Positions 47,527-61,200 of a stretch of 64,000 nucleotides of DNA are shown in pieces. Position 1 is the stretch's first letter, and every line of letters begins with the position of its first letter. The position numbers were made by a program, and so were the translations under genes. Under the pieces are notes generated by a model. That model did no database searches and had not been told where the DNA came from. It saw nothing but the letters and a program-made list of their open reading frames with translations. This DNA comes from Brachynemurus nebulosus (lineage: Eukaryota > Arthropoda > Insecta > Neuroptera > Myrmeleontidae). The stretch spans positions 31,798,108-31,862,107 of the forward strand of contig JAPWDM010000005.1 of assembly GCA_035578155.1 (NCBI GenBank), in the 5' to 3' direction.

Positions 47527-48650
47527 TCCAACTGTCAAAGAGTTGCAAAAAAATAAAATTAGTAGAAAAATAGGGAATGGCTTAAGCCCTCAGATACTCT
47601 CAAAATTGGAGAAAAATTGGGCCAGTGATAAGATATAGACATTTAATGGGATATCGCGGTAACGCCACAGTTACCATTACTCTGATTGCGATGAAATTCG
47701 TAGGGGACCATCTACGCTTAATATCTTAATTTTTTTTTATCAAAAACGATCAAATATATAGTTACGAAGTTAAGCTACTTGATGGGATCTTTAAACATAT
47801 AAACGTACAAACAGACAAAAAGCTATAAAACGTAAAACCTACATGAAAAATTTCACTTTGGATGGAAGTGATACTTTACTAGTCGCCCAAGCAAAAAATT
47901 ATGAATCTTAGTTGAAACCAATAAAATTAGAATGAACAAAATTCCAATCAGGTTTGTGATGTTGATTAGGAAAGGAACCATAATGTTTGAAAAATAATAC
48001 TAGTAACTGAATTATTAATTTATATTAATAATTCCAATTGTGGTTAAATTTTATAATTTAACCACATTTTGCAATGTTGCATTAAATAATTCATTATGGG
48101 AAAAGTGAAGTCATATATAACTTACAAAATTACAGTTTAGCATAAAAAAAATTTCCTTTAGTCACGGAAATATTTCCAGATTATACGAACCCACCCTCCT
48201 TAAGTTAGAATATTGATTTGAAATACCAAATAAAATTACGAAAACAAGTCACAATTCGTTGCTGAAATTTTCATTTTGTATCTACACTCGACCTGATAAA
48301 TCTGTTTTGATTGATCAAAGACAAGTTTATTTCATTTTCTCATACTTCATACATAATTATATTTACTTCTGTACATAAGCGTCACACCACTAGAGACTAA
48401 GGTAACACTGATACCATCACGTACCAAAAGAATATATATTTTTGTTTAGTAAATTTTTGATTTGATTTAAATAATTTTTTGCAAATCTTAGGCCGGTGTG
48501 TACTCTATTATCCATTATCGCACAAATGCAACTTTTTAAAACTAGACGATTTTGTTCCATTAACTGATATCATTTTTTTCACTTTTTTTCGGATGGATTC
48601 ACACTTCTGTGCCGTAATTCTTGACTGATTTTAAAAATTTTGACTTCAAT

Positions 48651-48845
48651 CAGGCCCGACGAAAAAGTAGGGTAGCCGGGGCTTAAAGCCCCGGCGCCCG
48701 GGTTTGAGGAGGGGCCCGTAACTCTCGGTAGAGGGCCTGGAAATACGTTAAGAGTTTTTTTTTGCCCACCACTTATTTTTTGGGAAGGGAAATTTTAAAA
48801 AATGTGGTTTATACCTGGGGCCCGTCATTTCTCTCCACGGCCCTG
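48651..48845. mobile_element. Small hAT-type MITE, GC-rich
   Basis: The left end CAGGCCCGACG and the inverted right end CAGGGCCGTGG are 195 bp apart. ACTTCAAT (48643-48650) and GCTTCAAT (48846-48853) form an 8-bp TSD with one mismatch. The interior contains CCGGGGCTTAAAGCCCCGG, a perfect palindrome. Confidence 0.82.
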
Positions 48846-48937
48846 GCTTCAATGAATTCATTAGAATAGATTCTCCGACTAATTTTCGCTGGGATAAGTC
48901 GAATATTTTATATTGAACAAATAAATGAAAAACAAAT

Positions 48938-49740
48938 ACCGTCGATTGGGGTAAGTTTGGCCCTTAAGGGTAACTTTGGCCCAAGTCTTGGAAAAAGACA
49001 GTTTGATTTACTATTAATTAGCAAATACAGCTATCAACTTGGTTCTTGTGGTAAATGACAGATAGCAGCACTGACTATACTCGAATGCTAAGATTGATTT
49101 AATTCCATCTTTTGCCACTGCTCAGTACTGCTCCAACTTCACCGTTACTTCTTGTGAATGTTTTGTTGCAAACCAACTTTTGTTTACACATCCAGAACTA
49201 CTTAAGATTTTTGGTTGGTAAGTGTTTAACAGCTTTCATTTAATATATATTCAAAGTTTTTTAAGTTTTTTTTTTTTTTTGATACTTATCTTGTTTATTT
49301 GTAAAATGTGATTTTGTAAGTTGGGATAACTTTGGCCCAAGTATTGGGGCAAGATTGGCCCAAGTACTGGGGCAAGATTAGCCCAACATAGAGTCTGATA
49401 AAATTAGTGAAACCTTCTCAGATCTCGGAGATTGTATTCAAGATCATGAAGCCCCCCCTCCCCCTCTCAATTCTTCAGTTTTTATCGACCCGTCGGAGTT
49501 TGTCGTTGACAATTTTGTGGTTGTGAATTATATTGGACAAAAATACCCTGGAAGGAATGTAAGTCTTACTAGCAATGGCCCTACGGTTGAAGGCATGGAG
49601 GAAAAGCTCAAATGTTGGGAGTGACCCGAAAAGAAAGACACGTTTTCTTATAACTACTGTAAAATACCCCCACCAAAAATGGCTTCCAAACGAAACCAGT
49701 TCACCCTTCGAAAACTGGATGTGTTTTTGACATAGTATTT
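48938..49740 (+). mobile_element. Remnant of a pogo/Tc1-like DNA transposon
   Basis: The left side starts CCGTCGATTGGGGTAAGTTT, with TTTGGCCC repeated several times (48957-49390), and continues into a transposase-like C-terminal frame at 49382-49735. I could not find the matching right TIR, so the limits are approximate. The GGGGTAA(A)GT..GGCC terminus resembles that of the TA-flanked element at 8415-9203. Confidence 0.55.
49382..49735 (+). pseudogene. Transposase C-terminal domain remnant with one internal stop
   Basis: The frame reads DKISETFSDLGD, a PPPP stretch, FVVDNFVVVNYIGQKYPGRN and VEGMEEKLKCWE, then TGA (49622-49624), then PEKKDTFSYNYCKI and RKLDVFLT followed by TAG. This resembles the small C-terminal domain of pogo-like or related insect transposases (F.V..Y.G..YPG........W.WP.K.D...Y). 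The TGA sits where the second Trp of the W.WP motif would be, so a single TGG to TGA change explains it. The similarity is from memory. The catalytic part is absent. Confidence 0.6.
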
Positions 49741-49744
49741 TTGT

Positions 49745-51140
49745 TCACATTTTTTAGCATTTATACAAAGAGTATCATATAACATGTATATTTACATAAA
49801 AGAAATACATCTTGAAAATACATATGTTTATTACTTTTTGTAAAATGTTAAGTTTCACTTTATTTCATCCCCAATTTATTGGACACTATCTACTTACGTA
49901 CAATCACAATTAAAAGTGTTTCACATTGTCCCAAATCATATTTGGCCTTAATTACTATGGTATTTTATATTTGGGACAATAACCCCAAATAAAGCCAAGA
50001 TTGTCCCAAATTTTCAGAACATCTTAAAATGAAAATAAATAAGTTCTGAGTTTAAAATAACCAATCAATATATACTTTGAAATATGTAGAATTCAATAGC
50101 AAATAGTAAAAAGAAGTTAGCTAAATATATATGAGAAACATAAGGCAGTTACAAAAAATTACAAGTTCTGTTTACTTGCGTCTACATCCATTGTCAGAAA
50201 ACGTGTTAATAAATCCATTCTGAACAATTTTTGAAAAATTTATTACAGGAAGAAAGACAAAAAAGTTTCATGTCACAATTTTGACCCTCCAAATTGATTA
50301 ATCAAGTATCGAACAAATTTTGTTTAATTTTAAGAATAATTTTAAACAATATATATATATGTAGAGTTACGCGTATTAATTAAACACAGTAGAAATGTAA
50401 TATGTTGAAGATTGGTTAAAAAATTCTGTTAAGTTTTTTTGCTGGTCTTAATATTGAGATTTATCGCCAAATAAAGTCAAATAATGAAATTACAAGTCTA
50501 TGTTAAGTTAGACTGAATGAGCTTTTTCATGATGTTTGGTGAATTAAGGTGAGGGGGACTTCTGCCTGTAGTCGGATGTATACTGTAGGTTTTTATAATA
50601 GAATTAGGTATTTCATACACATACGTAAAAAAAAGCAAATTTAGGTTAATACCTACTTAAAAATGGAAATAAAATAAAAGGTACGAAGCAAAAAAACCTT
50701 TTTTTTCAATAGGCAAAATACAAAAATTCTATATATAGAGATATACTGGTATTATACTTAAATAACAATATATGGAAATGCTTAAAAACCTCTCTGTGTA
50801 ATTGTGTAAACGTTAAAATATGAAAATTCTTCACCGCATAATTAAAATCGGTTTACATTTTAAAAGCACAGGTAAAGTACCTTTACGTAGTTAGGGATTG
50901 CACACAAAGCATATCAGCGTCGTGTATGATGGGCATATCAAATATTAGATATTACATGCGAAACGGTGAAATGGTGGTAGATCTGTTTACATATGAAATT
51001 TTATTCATATTACCATAATACTTGTACTAAATAAATATTTACTGTAAATGACAAAAATATAATCGAATTACTCAATAAATGGCATCGCATTTCATAAATA
51101 TGTAATGTGTATACTATCAAAAAAAGATTGAGTTAAATAT
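49745..51140. other. AT-rich non-coding stretch
   Basis: No gene or complete element was recognised. AT-rich with short homopolymers and a brief (AT)n near 50351. Confidence 0.5.
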
Positions 51141-51142
51141 CA

Positions 51143-51604
51143 AAAGGGTATAGCAAGATAAGCATAGGAAAAATCAAAAAGCGCTTCTTCGATTTTGATG
51201 AAATTTGGCATGCTGTAAGTACATAAGGTAAGTAATATTTTGTATTTTTTATAAAGGTGTAAGTATACTAGAAACATACTAAAAAATTAAATATATTTTT
51301 GATCGAATAATTATTAACTTTTAAAATTTAGGGAAAAATGTCAAAAAAATATATAATATAGTCCCAAGTATTACCTAAGTTTTGACGTCGATTTTACTTT
51401 CCTAGGTGTTATAGTTTTTGAGAAAATTGAGTTTGAAAAATTACAGCACTCACATATTTTAGTTAATATCTCAAGGACAAATCAAGCTTAAGTGTCAATG
51501 ACCCTCTATTTAGTAATCACTTGGGGTACCAATGTTACTACATATATTATTACAGACATCGGCTATGGAGGGCATTTCCCTATGCTTACCTTGCTATACC
51601 CTTT
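51143..51604. mobile_element. TIR element, family unassigned
   Basis: The left end AAAGGGTATAGCAAGATAAG and the inverted right end AAAGGGTATAGCAAGGTAAG are TIRs of about 27 bp spanning 462 bp. No clear TSD and no ORF were found. Internal phrases such as TTTTGATGAAATTTGGCATG are of a type common in insect repeats. Confidence 0.75.
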
Positions 51605-51713
51605 ATTTACAAAAATAAAAAGATTTTTATAACATTTCCCGGCGCGTCCACCAAATAATGACACATTCATGTTTAGACTCCTTCTCAATACCAAACGCAA
51701 CGTTATTCTATTT

Positions 51714-51800
51714 AGTGTTCCGTACTAAAATTTGACACTTATGGGATTAAATCGATGTCTTCTCGTTTGTCCGTTTGTCACAAGTGATTCTCTTGGACAC
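51714..51800 (+). repeat. Weak relative of the 'GGGTTCTGTACCC' repeat
   Basis: TTAGTGTTCCGTACTAAAA, then ATTAAATCGATGTCTTCTCG, then TTTGTCCGTTTGTCACA follow the same order as the block at 17079-17157 but are more decayed. Confidence 0.35.
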
Positions 51801-51880
51801 TATTCGAAACGTAAAAATTTTAAATTTGACCTCGATACAGAATGTAGTGACGTACCAATTGAATTTCAGGAGATAGGTGA

Positions 51881-51955
51881 GGTAACACGAGGACATCAAC
51901 TACACTCTCGTGCTCGCGTCGTCTCGTGTTGCCTCGTCAAGAGTGTAGTGTTACC
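51881..51955. repeat. Short inverted repeat, GC-rich
   Basis: GGTAACAC and GTGTTACC lie 75 bp apart, with an inner CTACACTCT / AGAGTGTAG pair. It may be a very small MITE or the end of one. No TSD was recognised. Confidence 0.45.
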
Positions 51956-52356
51956 ATTAAAACGTTAGTATTTCTATTTTGCTACTACGAATTATGATAT
52001 CTTTAACAAAATATTTTTCGCTATTGTACTTCCAAAATTACAGAGGTATAGGTATGTACACATTGATTAATTCACCACAGGGATTGGGATGTATAAATAA
52101 TTTAAACATATAAAATAAATCTCATTGAATTTCAAATCAGCTTTTGGTTTGATTCATAATTTGACATGAAATATGTTGTTATGTTCACCAGAGCAAAATT
52201 TTTATTTCGAAAAATGTGCAAGATGTCTTTTACGCATTAATGTTGCGATTACCACCCATATTAACACTTTACGGTTAGAAATTTAGAATATACAACTATA
52301 CAGCATCTGTGTAATGTCCAGAACAACCGTAGAGGCCAATCGCGATCAGTAATCAC

Positions 52357-52547
52357 TAGGTATCGGACATTTTTCGGATCAAACAACATCGTGTTTTACA
52401 TATGGAGGCAGATAGTGTGAGTTGTATATATATTTATGTTTTATCAAAACATCTATTCGTTTTTATTCACATTAATCACATCAAGTGCGATATACCTGCA
52501 TACACTAAACACGAATGCTGTTTGATCCGAAAAATGTCCGATACCTA
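52357..52547. mobile_element. MITE with 8-bp TSD (hAT-like)
   Basis: The TIRs TAGGTATCGGACATTTTTCG and its exact inverse are extended to about 45 bp with few mismatches, spanning 191 bp. A perfect 8-bp TSD GTAATCAC lies at 52349-52356 and 52548-52555. The TSD length and TAG start fit hAT; the long TIR is somewhat unusual for hAT. Confidence 0.9.
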
Positions 52548-52699
52548 GTAATCACACATGTGTACGATGTTACTGAAAACAGGTATCGACCAGTAAAAAA
52601 CACACTCTGTGTGACGATTTCTATATTATCATTTTTTTAAATAATTATTTTGTAATTGTTGTGTGAAATGTGTGAATGTAATGGTAATAATAGCTACTT

Positions 52700-52820
52700 A
52701 TGCAACAAGTACATAATGAAGATCTTTATGAACGAGACGTGTTTATGGCTGAGCGAGCTTGCAAGCGAGGCTAATAAAAAAAAGGCGAGTTCATAAAGTC
52801 AAATTATGTACAAGTTGCAT
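52700..52820. repeat. Inverted repeat with arms of about 37 bp (small MITE)
   Basis: ATGCAACAAGTACATAAT...CTTTATGAAC on the left pairs with the inverse at about 52784-52820. The loop contains GCGAGCTTGCAAGCGAG. A related ATGCAACTAGTGCCA palindrome lies at 53209-53250. Confidence 0.75.
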
Positions 52821-53208
52821 ACAAAGCTTTATGTACGACTGTTAAAATTCCTAGTTATCGATAAAAATCGAATTTATAAATCTCATGTCTATACTTTAAA
52901 TAAAAAATGTATTTTATATATATTTGGCATTGACAAATTTATTGTGTTTAAAGTATGCTTTGGTTATTATCTGTCATCTAAAACTAATAAAATATTGGAG
53001 AATTTCTAAAAGATTTTTCAACAAAACTTATTAATATTTAAAAAAGAAAGGAGAAAAAGCTGCCTGGAATAAATATTAATAATAGTTGAGATTGTGTAAT
53101 TAATGTTAAATATGCCAACATTTGTAAATATGGTATACAAATAAAGTTAGTGTGTTTTCTGTTTATTGTAAAATTGAAATTAAAATTTATCAAGTAGACT
53201 ATTCTTTA

Positions 53209-53250
53209 TGGCACTAGTGCTTTTTGCTTTTCATTATGCAACTAGTGCCA
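53209..53250. repeat. Short inverted repeat TGGCACTAGT / ACTAGTGCCA
   Basis: Perfect 10-bp arms around a 22-bp spacer that includes ATTATGCA. It may be the end of the same MITE family as 52700-52820. Confidence 0.6.
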
Positions 53251-53259
53251 AAAAGTAAT

Positions 53260-54900
53260 ACTTTTTATATCTCTTAACAATGTAATAAAATAGCCTTTTA
53301 TGATTCAGTCGTACATAAAAGTATTTAATTGTTTATATTTTTTTAAATATTTTTTTTATCAGTTTATTGTTATTATATCTCTTGTTATTATTTTTATCAA
53401 AAATGGGTATGTTTACACATGATGAATTAATTCGCAAATTTGTTTATATAAAGGTTTCTTATTTATTTAATTCTTTAAAAATTTTGCCCGTCCCTGGGGA
53501 AGTGTACTGCGTAAATATGCGGACCGTATAATGTTAAAAAAAATTAATGAATATTTTTAAAATCGATAAAATTGTAAAATAATTTATTATAATTTTTTGG
53601 GACAATTCTCACAGCTTTCTCTAGAGCTAAAAATAACTTCAAGAATAAATTTTATTATTTATCCATGAAAAAATACATATTTATTACATATTAAACAGCC
53701 AAGTGTAAACGAAAGACAATAAGCAATATTTTAAAAGTGTCATTTTATAGAATTTCCATATAAAGAACTCGAATTCCGAAAAAAAGAGAATTATGAAAGA
53801 ATATTTACTACGTATATAATTTTCTAGAAAGCCTCAAAACTTCTTCGATGCCTCAGCATCCAACTGACAAAATGTTACGCATCCAAAAGCAATATCATTA
53901 ATTTTAAAGAATATCTTTCGTACGCATCCATTAATAATCATTGTATATTTTCGCACATTTCCTCTCATTCTCTCGGAAACTCATGGAAAATATGAAAAAT
54001 TCTTTTAAATTTTCTTTTTTTTTTGTTCAGTAGGTACAAATATCATTTTTCCTGCCGTACCTATTACGCTCGTCTAACCTAAATGTGGTAAAATGACATT
54101 TTTTAAATATAAAGAGAAAAAGAACAACTGTGTTATGCTACATAATGCTTATTTCGTTTGGTGTCTCTCTCTCTCTGAATGTTGGATGGTCTTTGTTTTC
54201 CTGTTTTCCAATTTGTTATAATTTATACCATTCTTTGTTACATTTACATCCTTCATATGATGCGGTTTGTACGGTTTCAAACTAACATAAAAAAATGTAC
54301 AGTGGCAAAATTTATTGTTGTGCGGGATGGACATTGAATACCCAAAAAATATTCGCATAAAACTCTTTTATTATAACTTCAAGCTTCATTATAGTTTTTA
54401 ATCTTATTCATCTGATTAACCTAATTTTAAATTCATTTTAAAGTTATTCAATCATATAAAGTTATACAAATTTTAAAATCCAACTGCAGGTAAGATATGC
54501 GAAATTTCTATGAGCAGATTAAAGCGACATCTTGCAATAACATCAAGTAAAATCAGTGTAAAAGACAAAAGAAATCAAACTGACAGGTTTCAACCATTCA
54601 AATGGCCATCATTGGAGCAAAGAATCGTAAGGATCACCTTATATAATCCAGGAAAATTAATTATTATATTATTTTAGTGAACGAAGCAAATTCTTTAAAA
54701 AATTTTTCAGCAAAAGAAATAACTCCATATACAGACAAGGAATAGTCATGAATCAACTACTCTTGAACATCTTGGTCTCTGACAGATAACAGAAATGCAC
54801 GACCTCATCGGCTTTACTAACAAATACCCCTGTCGCAGTATCCTGCATAACATAGCGAATTTCCGTTTATAAAAGTTAGTGTTTCTTGGAAACTAGTTGA
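53260..54900. other. AT-rich non-coding stretch
   Basis: No gene or complete element was recognised. Contains only short homopolymers and a CT run at 54163-54174. Confidence 0.5.
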
Positions 54901-54929
54901 CATAGAACAATAGTTTAAAGACCAAAAAA

Positions 54930-55213
<284 letters not shown>

Positions 55214-55538
55214 TTTTAGTGAATATTATTTTCGGTTTCTAGGGACTTCAAAACAAATTTCTGCCATAGTCCCGGGCTCAAGCGGCGTCATGACAGTGGC
55301 TGTAATAGCTGAATTCCATTCTGCAAATTCGCTAAAACAGAAGCATTTAAGGAAAAGGTGCTAGCTAGAATATCTACGTCAATAACCGCCTCTGGTTATC
55401 AAACTTACGTATACCTTTTAAAAGACCGTGTATAGCATACGCAAATAAAAATTGTAATCGCCGTCACTGAAGCCAAAACAGAGATTATGATATTTTAAAT
55501 TGTATAAATGGGTAATTTTAATAACTTTTTCAGTGTCA

Positions 55539-55542
<4 letters not shown>

Positions 55543-55616
<74 letters not shown>
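55543..55616 (+). repeat. (TA)37 microsatellite
   Basis: Uninterrupted TA run of about 74 bp, followed by TGTATATATG. Confidence 0.95.
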
Positions 55617-55625
<9 letters not shown>

Positions 55626-56143
55626 GACAGTATTATTTTATGCAGGATAAATTTCGGAATGTTTGCATTATATAAATGTATATTACAAGCGGGATAAAAA
55701 TTTTCAAGGTTGTGTAACACCGTTAAAAATTTTATTATCAGTCCTACATTACGTATCATAGTTCTGTTTAAAAATGTAATGTGATAGATTTGTGTCGGAA
55801 CACGACCATACGATTTGAAAATATAGCTAAGATCCATGGACAAAATGGTGAAAAAATTTTTTTACACCGTGACAATGAAACATCTTAAAAACAAAACAAA
55901 TAACACATTAAATGTCATGCTTATATATCAGAAGCTGGATTGTCATATTACAATTTCTTTTTTTTTTTTAATTTTTCTCCATACGTCTCTTACAAATTAA
56001 GAGGGGTTCCCTAATATAATAAAGTAATACACTTCCTATATTAAGAAAATTAAGGGTTAATATCATCTTGTCTTCACATATTCACATGGTTATATTTTCA
56101 GATTTTCTTAAAAGAAACGAAAAGGTTTATAGATATTTATATT

Positions 56144-56146
<3 letters not shown>

Positions 56147-56206
<60 letters not shown>
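56147..56206 (+). repeat. (AT)30 microsatellite
   Basis: Uninterrupted AT run of about 60 bp between AT-rich unique flanks. Confidence 0.95.
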
Positions 56207-56210
<4 letters not shown>

Positions 56211-56873
56211 GTTCCAAGTCCAAGTCTTAAATTACAAAAACAAATTTTTATATAATTTTCAAAAATAAAATGACAACACGACGGCTCTCGCAAGAAAACA
56301 CATTTTCCTCATTCGGTAAACTTTTGATTAACTTCTCCAATTTTTACCCGATACTCGCAGAATCTTTTTGACTAATTAAAATTTACTGATTTTAACACAA
56401 AACAATCAAAATCAAAATAATTTTCGGAGAGACCGTAATTAATTTTATGACGTATTTTGGTAAAAATTCATTTATCCTTTTTATCAATATTTTTAAATTG
56501 TATTAAAAAAAAGTTTGTTCTATATGGATTTATATGTACCTAACTTAACTAAAAGTTAATGTTATTTTATAAAAATGTTTTTTTTTTTTTTTTTATTTAA
56601 AATTTTATCGATGCATCGACATCTAAAGGTCATTAGCATCTGTACTGATACATTTAATGTTAATACAATTAGTTAATACTAGTATGATAAAAATGTTTTG
56701 AAATGGTTATGAAAATTTATAGTGAGTGCAATGACTTAAAAACTGGCTTAAAATCGCACGACGACAAGTTTCTTAAATTTTCAAAAATTATTTTAGGTAT
56801 ATAAAATGATGAATAAATTGTATGCATTTGTGTATTTGTAGCCAACTACACCTTTAAAGCCAATAAAAAAATT

Positions 56874-56962
56874 GACCGCGGGATGCTATTCGTGTGTTTC
56901 ACCTTTTGTGTTGAGTTGCAACTTTAGGGTCGGGTCGATCTTTTTCAACCGCGGGATGCAAT
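56874..56962 (+). repeat. Direct repeat of a 20-bp phrase
   Basis: ACCGCGGGATGCTATTCGTG and CCGCGGGATGCAATTCATG occur about 75 bp apart. The intervening sequence carries GGGTCGGGTCGATC. The class is unknown. Confidence 0.5.
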
Positions 56963-57888
56963 TCATGATCAGCCGATAAAATAAAGCTCATAATCTAGAT
57001 TGCATTTTGAAATTCCCAACTTTAATGCAAGCAATATCAAGGATCCATGATTTTTTGCTGTTATTAAAATTAAATAATATTGAATCACACAGGAACATTT
57101 AATCGGGATAAGATTACACCATGTGTTAAATCAGGGTAAATAGTGTATCTATGTGTACTAAATTTCATCGACTTCCGTTTAGTTAGTTGGATGTGATTTA
57201 GCAGTTGATTTTGTTTCCACCAGGAACCTTCAATCGGGCACCTTTAATTCTCTTTAAAACGAAACCATTTTGTAAATAATTAACCAGTTAATCGAAAAAG
57301 TTAATCGTTCAATCTAGTATAAAACGAATTTTCAATGTAAACTGAATAAACGACATCTAAATATACCCGCAGTTTCACTAAATTCATAAAATCCTTAACA
57401 GTGTCGTCATATTATGATGGTTAACTGTTGAAGTTCAAAAACACCAACCACATAATATATACAATTTAGTGGCTATTAAATTTAATAAATCACCTATAAC
57501 GATATTTATTATAAAAGTATAAAAATATGGCATCAATTTATTAAAATAAAAAATTGTACCGTAAAAACAAAAAGGTTAAAATTATTATACGGTTTTTTCT
57601 GTTTGTTGCTCTTATATAAGATAAACTTTATATACTCGTATTTTATAGTTTTCAGTGTAAAATGCGTTCACTAAATTATTTAGTTTTATATGGCAACCTA
57701 GGATAGGTACACTACCGTTTATAAAATAACAACAATATTTTTGTTTAGTGACTTATTTATCTAAAATTGTTTCAATGTCAAATTTAACGTTTCATACAAA
57801 CATTAAAGAGAGAATAATATACGTGACTGAATGATATTCAAACTGGAGTGGTTCTATTTGGGGAATAAATTTTCAAAGGAATCGTGGG

Positions 57889-58099
57889 CAGAGCCAGCTT
57901 AGCCAATAGGCCAATCTAGGCCATGGTTTAGGGGCGGCCAGTTTTTAGGGGCGGAAGATTTTGAAAACAGGGCGACAAAATTTGTAATTGAGGTTTTTTT
58001 TTCTAAGAAAAAGTTTGAAAAAAGTAGAAAAAATTAAAATTTGATTTTCTTTTCAAGGAAAAAAAGGTAGGGGCGGCACTCAGGGTTAATCCGGCCCTG
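57889..58099. mobile_element. Small hAT-type MITE
   Basis: A perfect 8-bp TSD ATCGTGGG lies at 57881-57888 and 58100-58107. The left end CAGAGCCAGCTTAGCC and the inverted right end CAGGGCCGGATTAACCC are TIRs. The 211 bp contain GGGGCGGC-type blocks and no ORF of note. Confidence 0.93.
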
Positions 58100-58259
58100 A
58101 TCGTGGGGATACTCAAATGAAAACTTAATTAAACACGAATCCCACAATATACATACTGGGAGATATGTACCACTTTTCGGGAAAACGTTTAATAATTGCT
58201 GAATCACTCTTGTCAACTAATTATTTTACTCCATATTTTTTTAAAAATATTTTTGATTG

Positions 58260-61200
58260 TAGTACTTGTGAGTACTTGCTTATGCGCTACTGCACTTGTT
58301 GATTACCACTACTAACTTTGAACTGCAAAATTTCCCGTTTAAACCCAAAATTATTCAACGCCTCCTTACGTCGCGTCACCAGAATGTTACCAAACATTTT
58401 ATTAAATTCGTTTTTGTTTAAATGAAATGTGAATGTAGACATATTCATAAAGAAAGACTCTTCAAAGAAAACATGTGAGGTTAAGTAGTAAACATGATGT
58501 ATCGCCCAGGGCGATACATTTTATTTCATTTTTTATTTTTCTTTACATAAACTTTTTCCATCGTTGTGTTTGTCGGGACTCTATGCGTACATATATGTAT
58601 AAAATTTATTGTAATCACTTGCCGGAACAACAGCTGTTCACTTCACATGAAATTAAATATGAGTGTAGTTGTTACACTAGGATGAATAATCGTAAAAGTT
58701 GCCAAGCACTATTATTTTTCAATTTGTTTTCAATTTTTTAACAAAATACTAGAATAAAGTTATCTATTATATTTTTCATATTCATAAAAAACCAAAAAAA
58801 TGCTTTGAATTATCATCAGAGATGGGAAGAAAAGGTCCCTAACAGAGTCATATAAAATATTTTGTACTGGGGGCCTACGAATAAAACTGGAGGGCTGTCA
58901 TAAAACGTAAAAATATTATCAATCTTTTTAAAAATCAGTTTTACGAGGTTTTACTATTAATACCGCATCGTTAATGTTATTTTGTGTCCGTTTGTGTTTT
59001 TTAATTGCCAATATTATGAATCATTTTGCTTGTTATATGTACATACATATCTTTATATTTTTCTAATGCAAAAACAAAACCATGTTCAATCTTGTGAGCG
59101 ACCTACTAGAGGGATACAATCTACTAATACAATCAATTTTGTTTACATTAAAGCAGGTCTAAAGAAGGTGACATGTACATATTATTTAAATAATCACAAA
59201 GGAAATAGAGATATTGTTTACAATATAAATGTTTTGAATTCGTTTAAATTAATTTCTATTACAGTCGACCACTTATTTATTCAACATTAATTTTTTTAAA
59301 TTATTTTTAAAATTAAAATTATATGTTCTCCCAAGTCTAATTATCATCGTCAAATATTCAGTTACTGATGTTTTTATTTCTAAACTAAAAAAAAAAAAAT
59401 ATTTGATATTTTTTTAGTTTTTCTAACATGATTTCCAATTATTGTAAATATTTATAATATCTTGTGAAAATAATTATATACATATTATTCAATGAGCTGG
59501 TAATGATAGCTATTACTCACGAAGATGAAATTGCGGTACATGCCAAGTTTACCAGACGAGTGTCGTAATTCATCTGGGCGAGTAACAGCCATATTGCAAG
59601 AGAGTAGAGTACTATACTTTTTCTATGACTTTTTCCCTTTTTGATTTAAATAAAATCAAATACATCCATTAATTTTTTCAACAATTAATGGATATACCTA
59701 TAATGCGCGTGTTCTTCAACAGGAGTAGAAAAAATACATTTAACAAGAATTTTTTTTATTTTAACAAACTTTAACAGTAATACCGTCACTGGTTTTTAAA
59801 CAGTAAATATATTAAATGCTATAAATAAAGAATTTCTGTTGTGTTGAGTCAGTAATATTTTTTTGTGAATTATAATATTACTGTATTTTTTTTATACCGA
59901 GTCCATAAATTTTTAGTACTTGAAAAAAAAAAATTTAAATATAAAATGTCTAAGAGGAAAATTAAGAAAAATAAAAGAAATAAAACTTAATACTTGGTTT
60001 ATGGTATAATTCTGAGAAAGCTCAAAATTTTTGTAGGTGTACATATTTGAATAGTGTTAAATCTAATTGTTTTTGCATAAAGCTCGGATAATTCTTCTTC
60101 AAACAGCAAATACGTTTATTTTTTCGACAAAATTTTCTTTCTAATTGGTTTGTAAAACTTCAATTAAGCTAATTAACTAAAACGCGAACGCCTACATGTA
60201 AAAGTAACTAATTTAAACTGTCAAGGTATAATATTTTTATTTTTTCAATGTATTTAAATCAAATTTTCGTTTTTACACTTTCTAAATTAACTTTACGGTC
60301 TCCTTATAATTTTATTAATTATATCTTAAGAAGCGAGTACGTCTTTCTTATGAGCTTTTAACTCCCTAAGGATTAATGTATAAGGATGTATATTATTGAA
60401 AACCATAAATGACATACACATACAATAAATATTTTTCTTTCTTCATTTTTATGAATATTTTATTTCAGAAAATAATAAATTAAAAGGCGAAATACATTTT
60501 TTTCTAAGTAATTTCTTTCAACCATTTTTATTTTTTTATTTAATAAAAATATCTTTGACTTGCATTGATATATTTTATCTAAAAATAAAACATGCAATAA
60601 CCTCATTTTCCAATGAAAATGGGTCACGGAAAAATATATAAAAATTTCATCTATGTATATTTTGCATACGTGGAATAGGTATATAAATTAAATAAAAAGC
60701 TGTTGCTATTTATTTATTTAAAAAATATTAAATTTGCAAAACCTGCTGGCTAACCAAACAACTGTCTCAGGCTCTTTGTACACTATTCCGAAGTACGGAT
60801 ATTCACGGATCGAAGTCAAAGTCGTCACTAAAAACTGATCGATTAATACTTGGGTTCACTAGTAATGTATGCAAACTTTGAATATCTTGGATGCATACTC
60901 TGTTTGGTCTTATTCAATTACCACGTTTTTAGACCGATTTTTCTAGAGTCCAAGTATTATCTATCCGTCATGTTATTTAATCTACAATCGTAATGTCTTC
61001 CACTGGAGCTCCGATCCAAATATTGTGCAAAGGGTCTAAAAGCATTCGCTCACTGTTAAAATGTTTAAAAAAATAAAATCCATCGAAATGACACTAATAA
61101 AAATAAAAATAAGATGTTAAATCAATATTGAAAAAGATAACATCGAGCAAATACTGAAAACTATAAAGCAAATATTTATTCTGTTTTCATTATTTTCAGT

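Noticed and set aside
46967..47573. Frames with Q-D, K-T or V-L repeats (83-150 codons)
   Set aside because: They are the CAAGAC hexamer array of the hAT MITE read in different frames, not protein genes.
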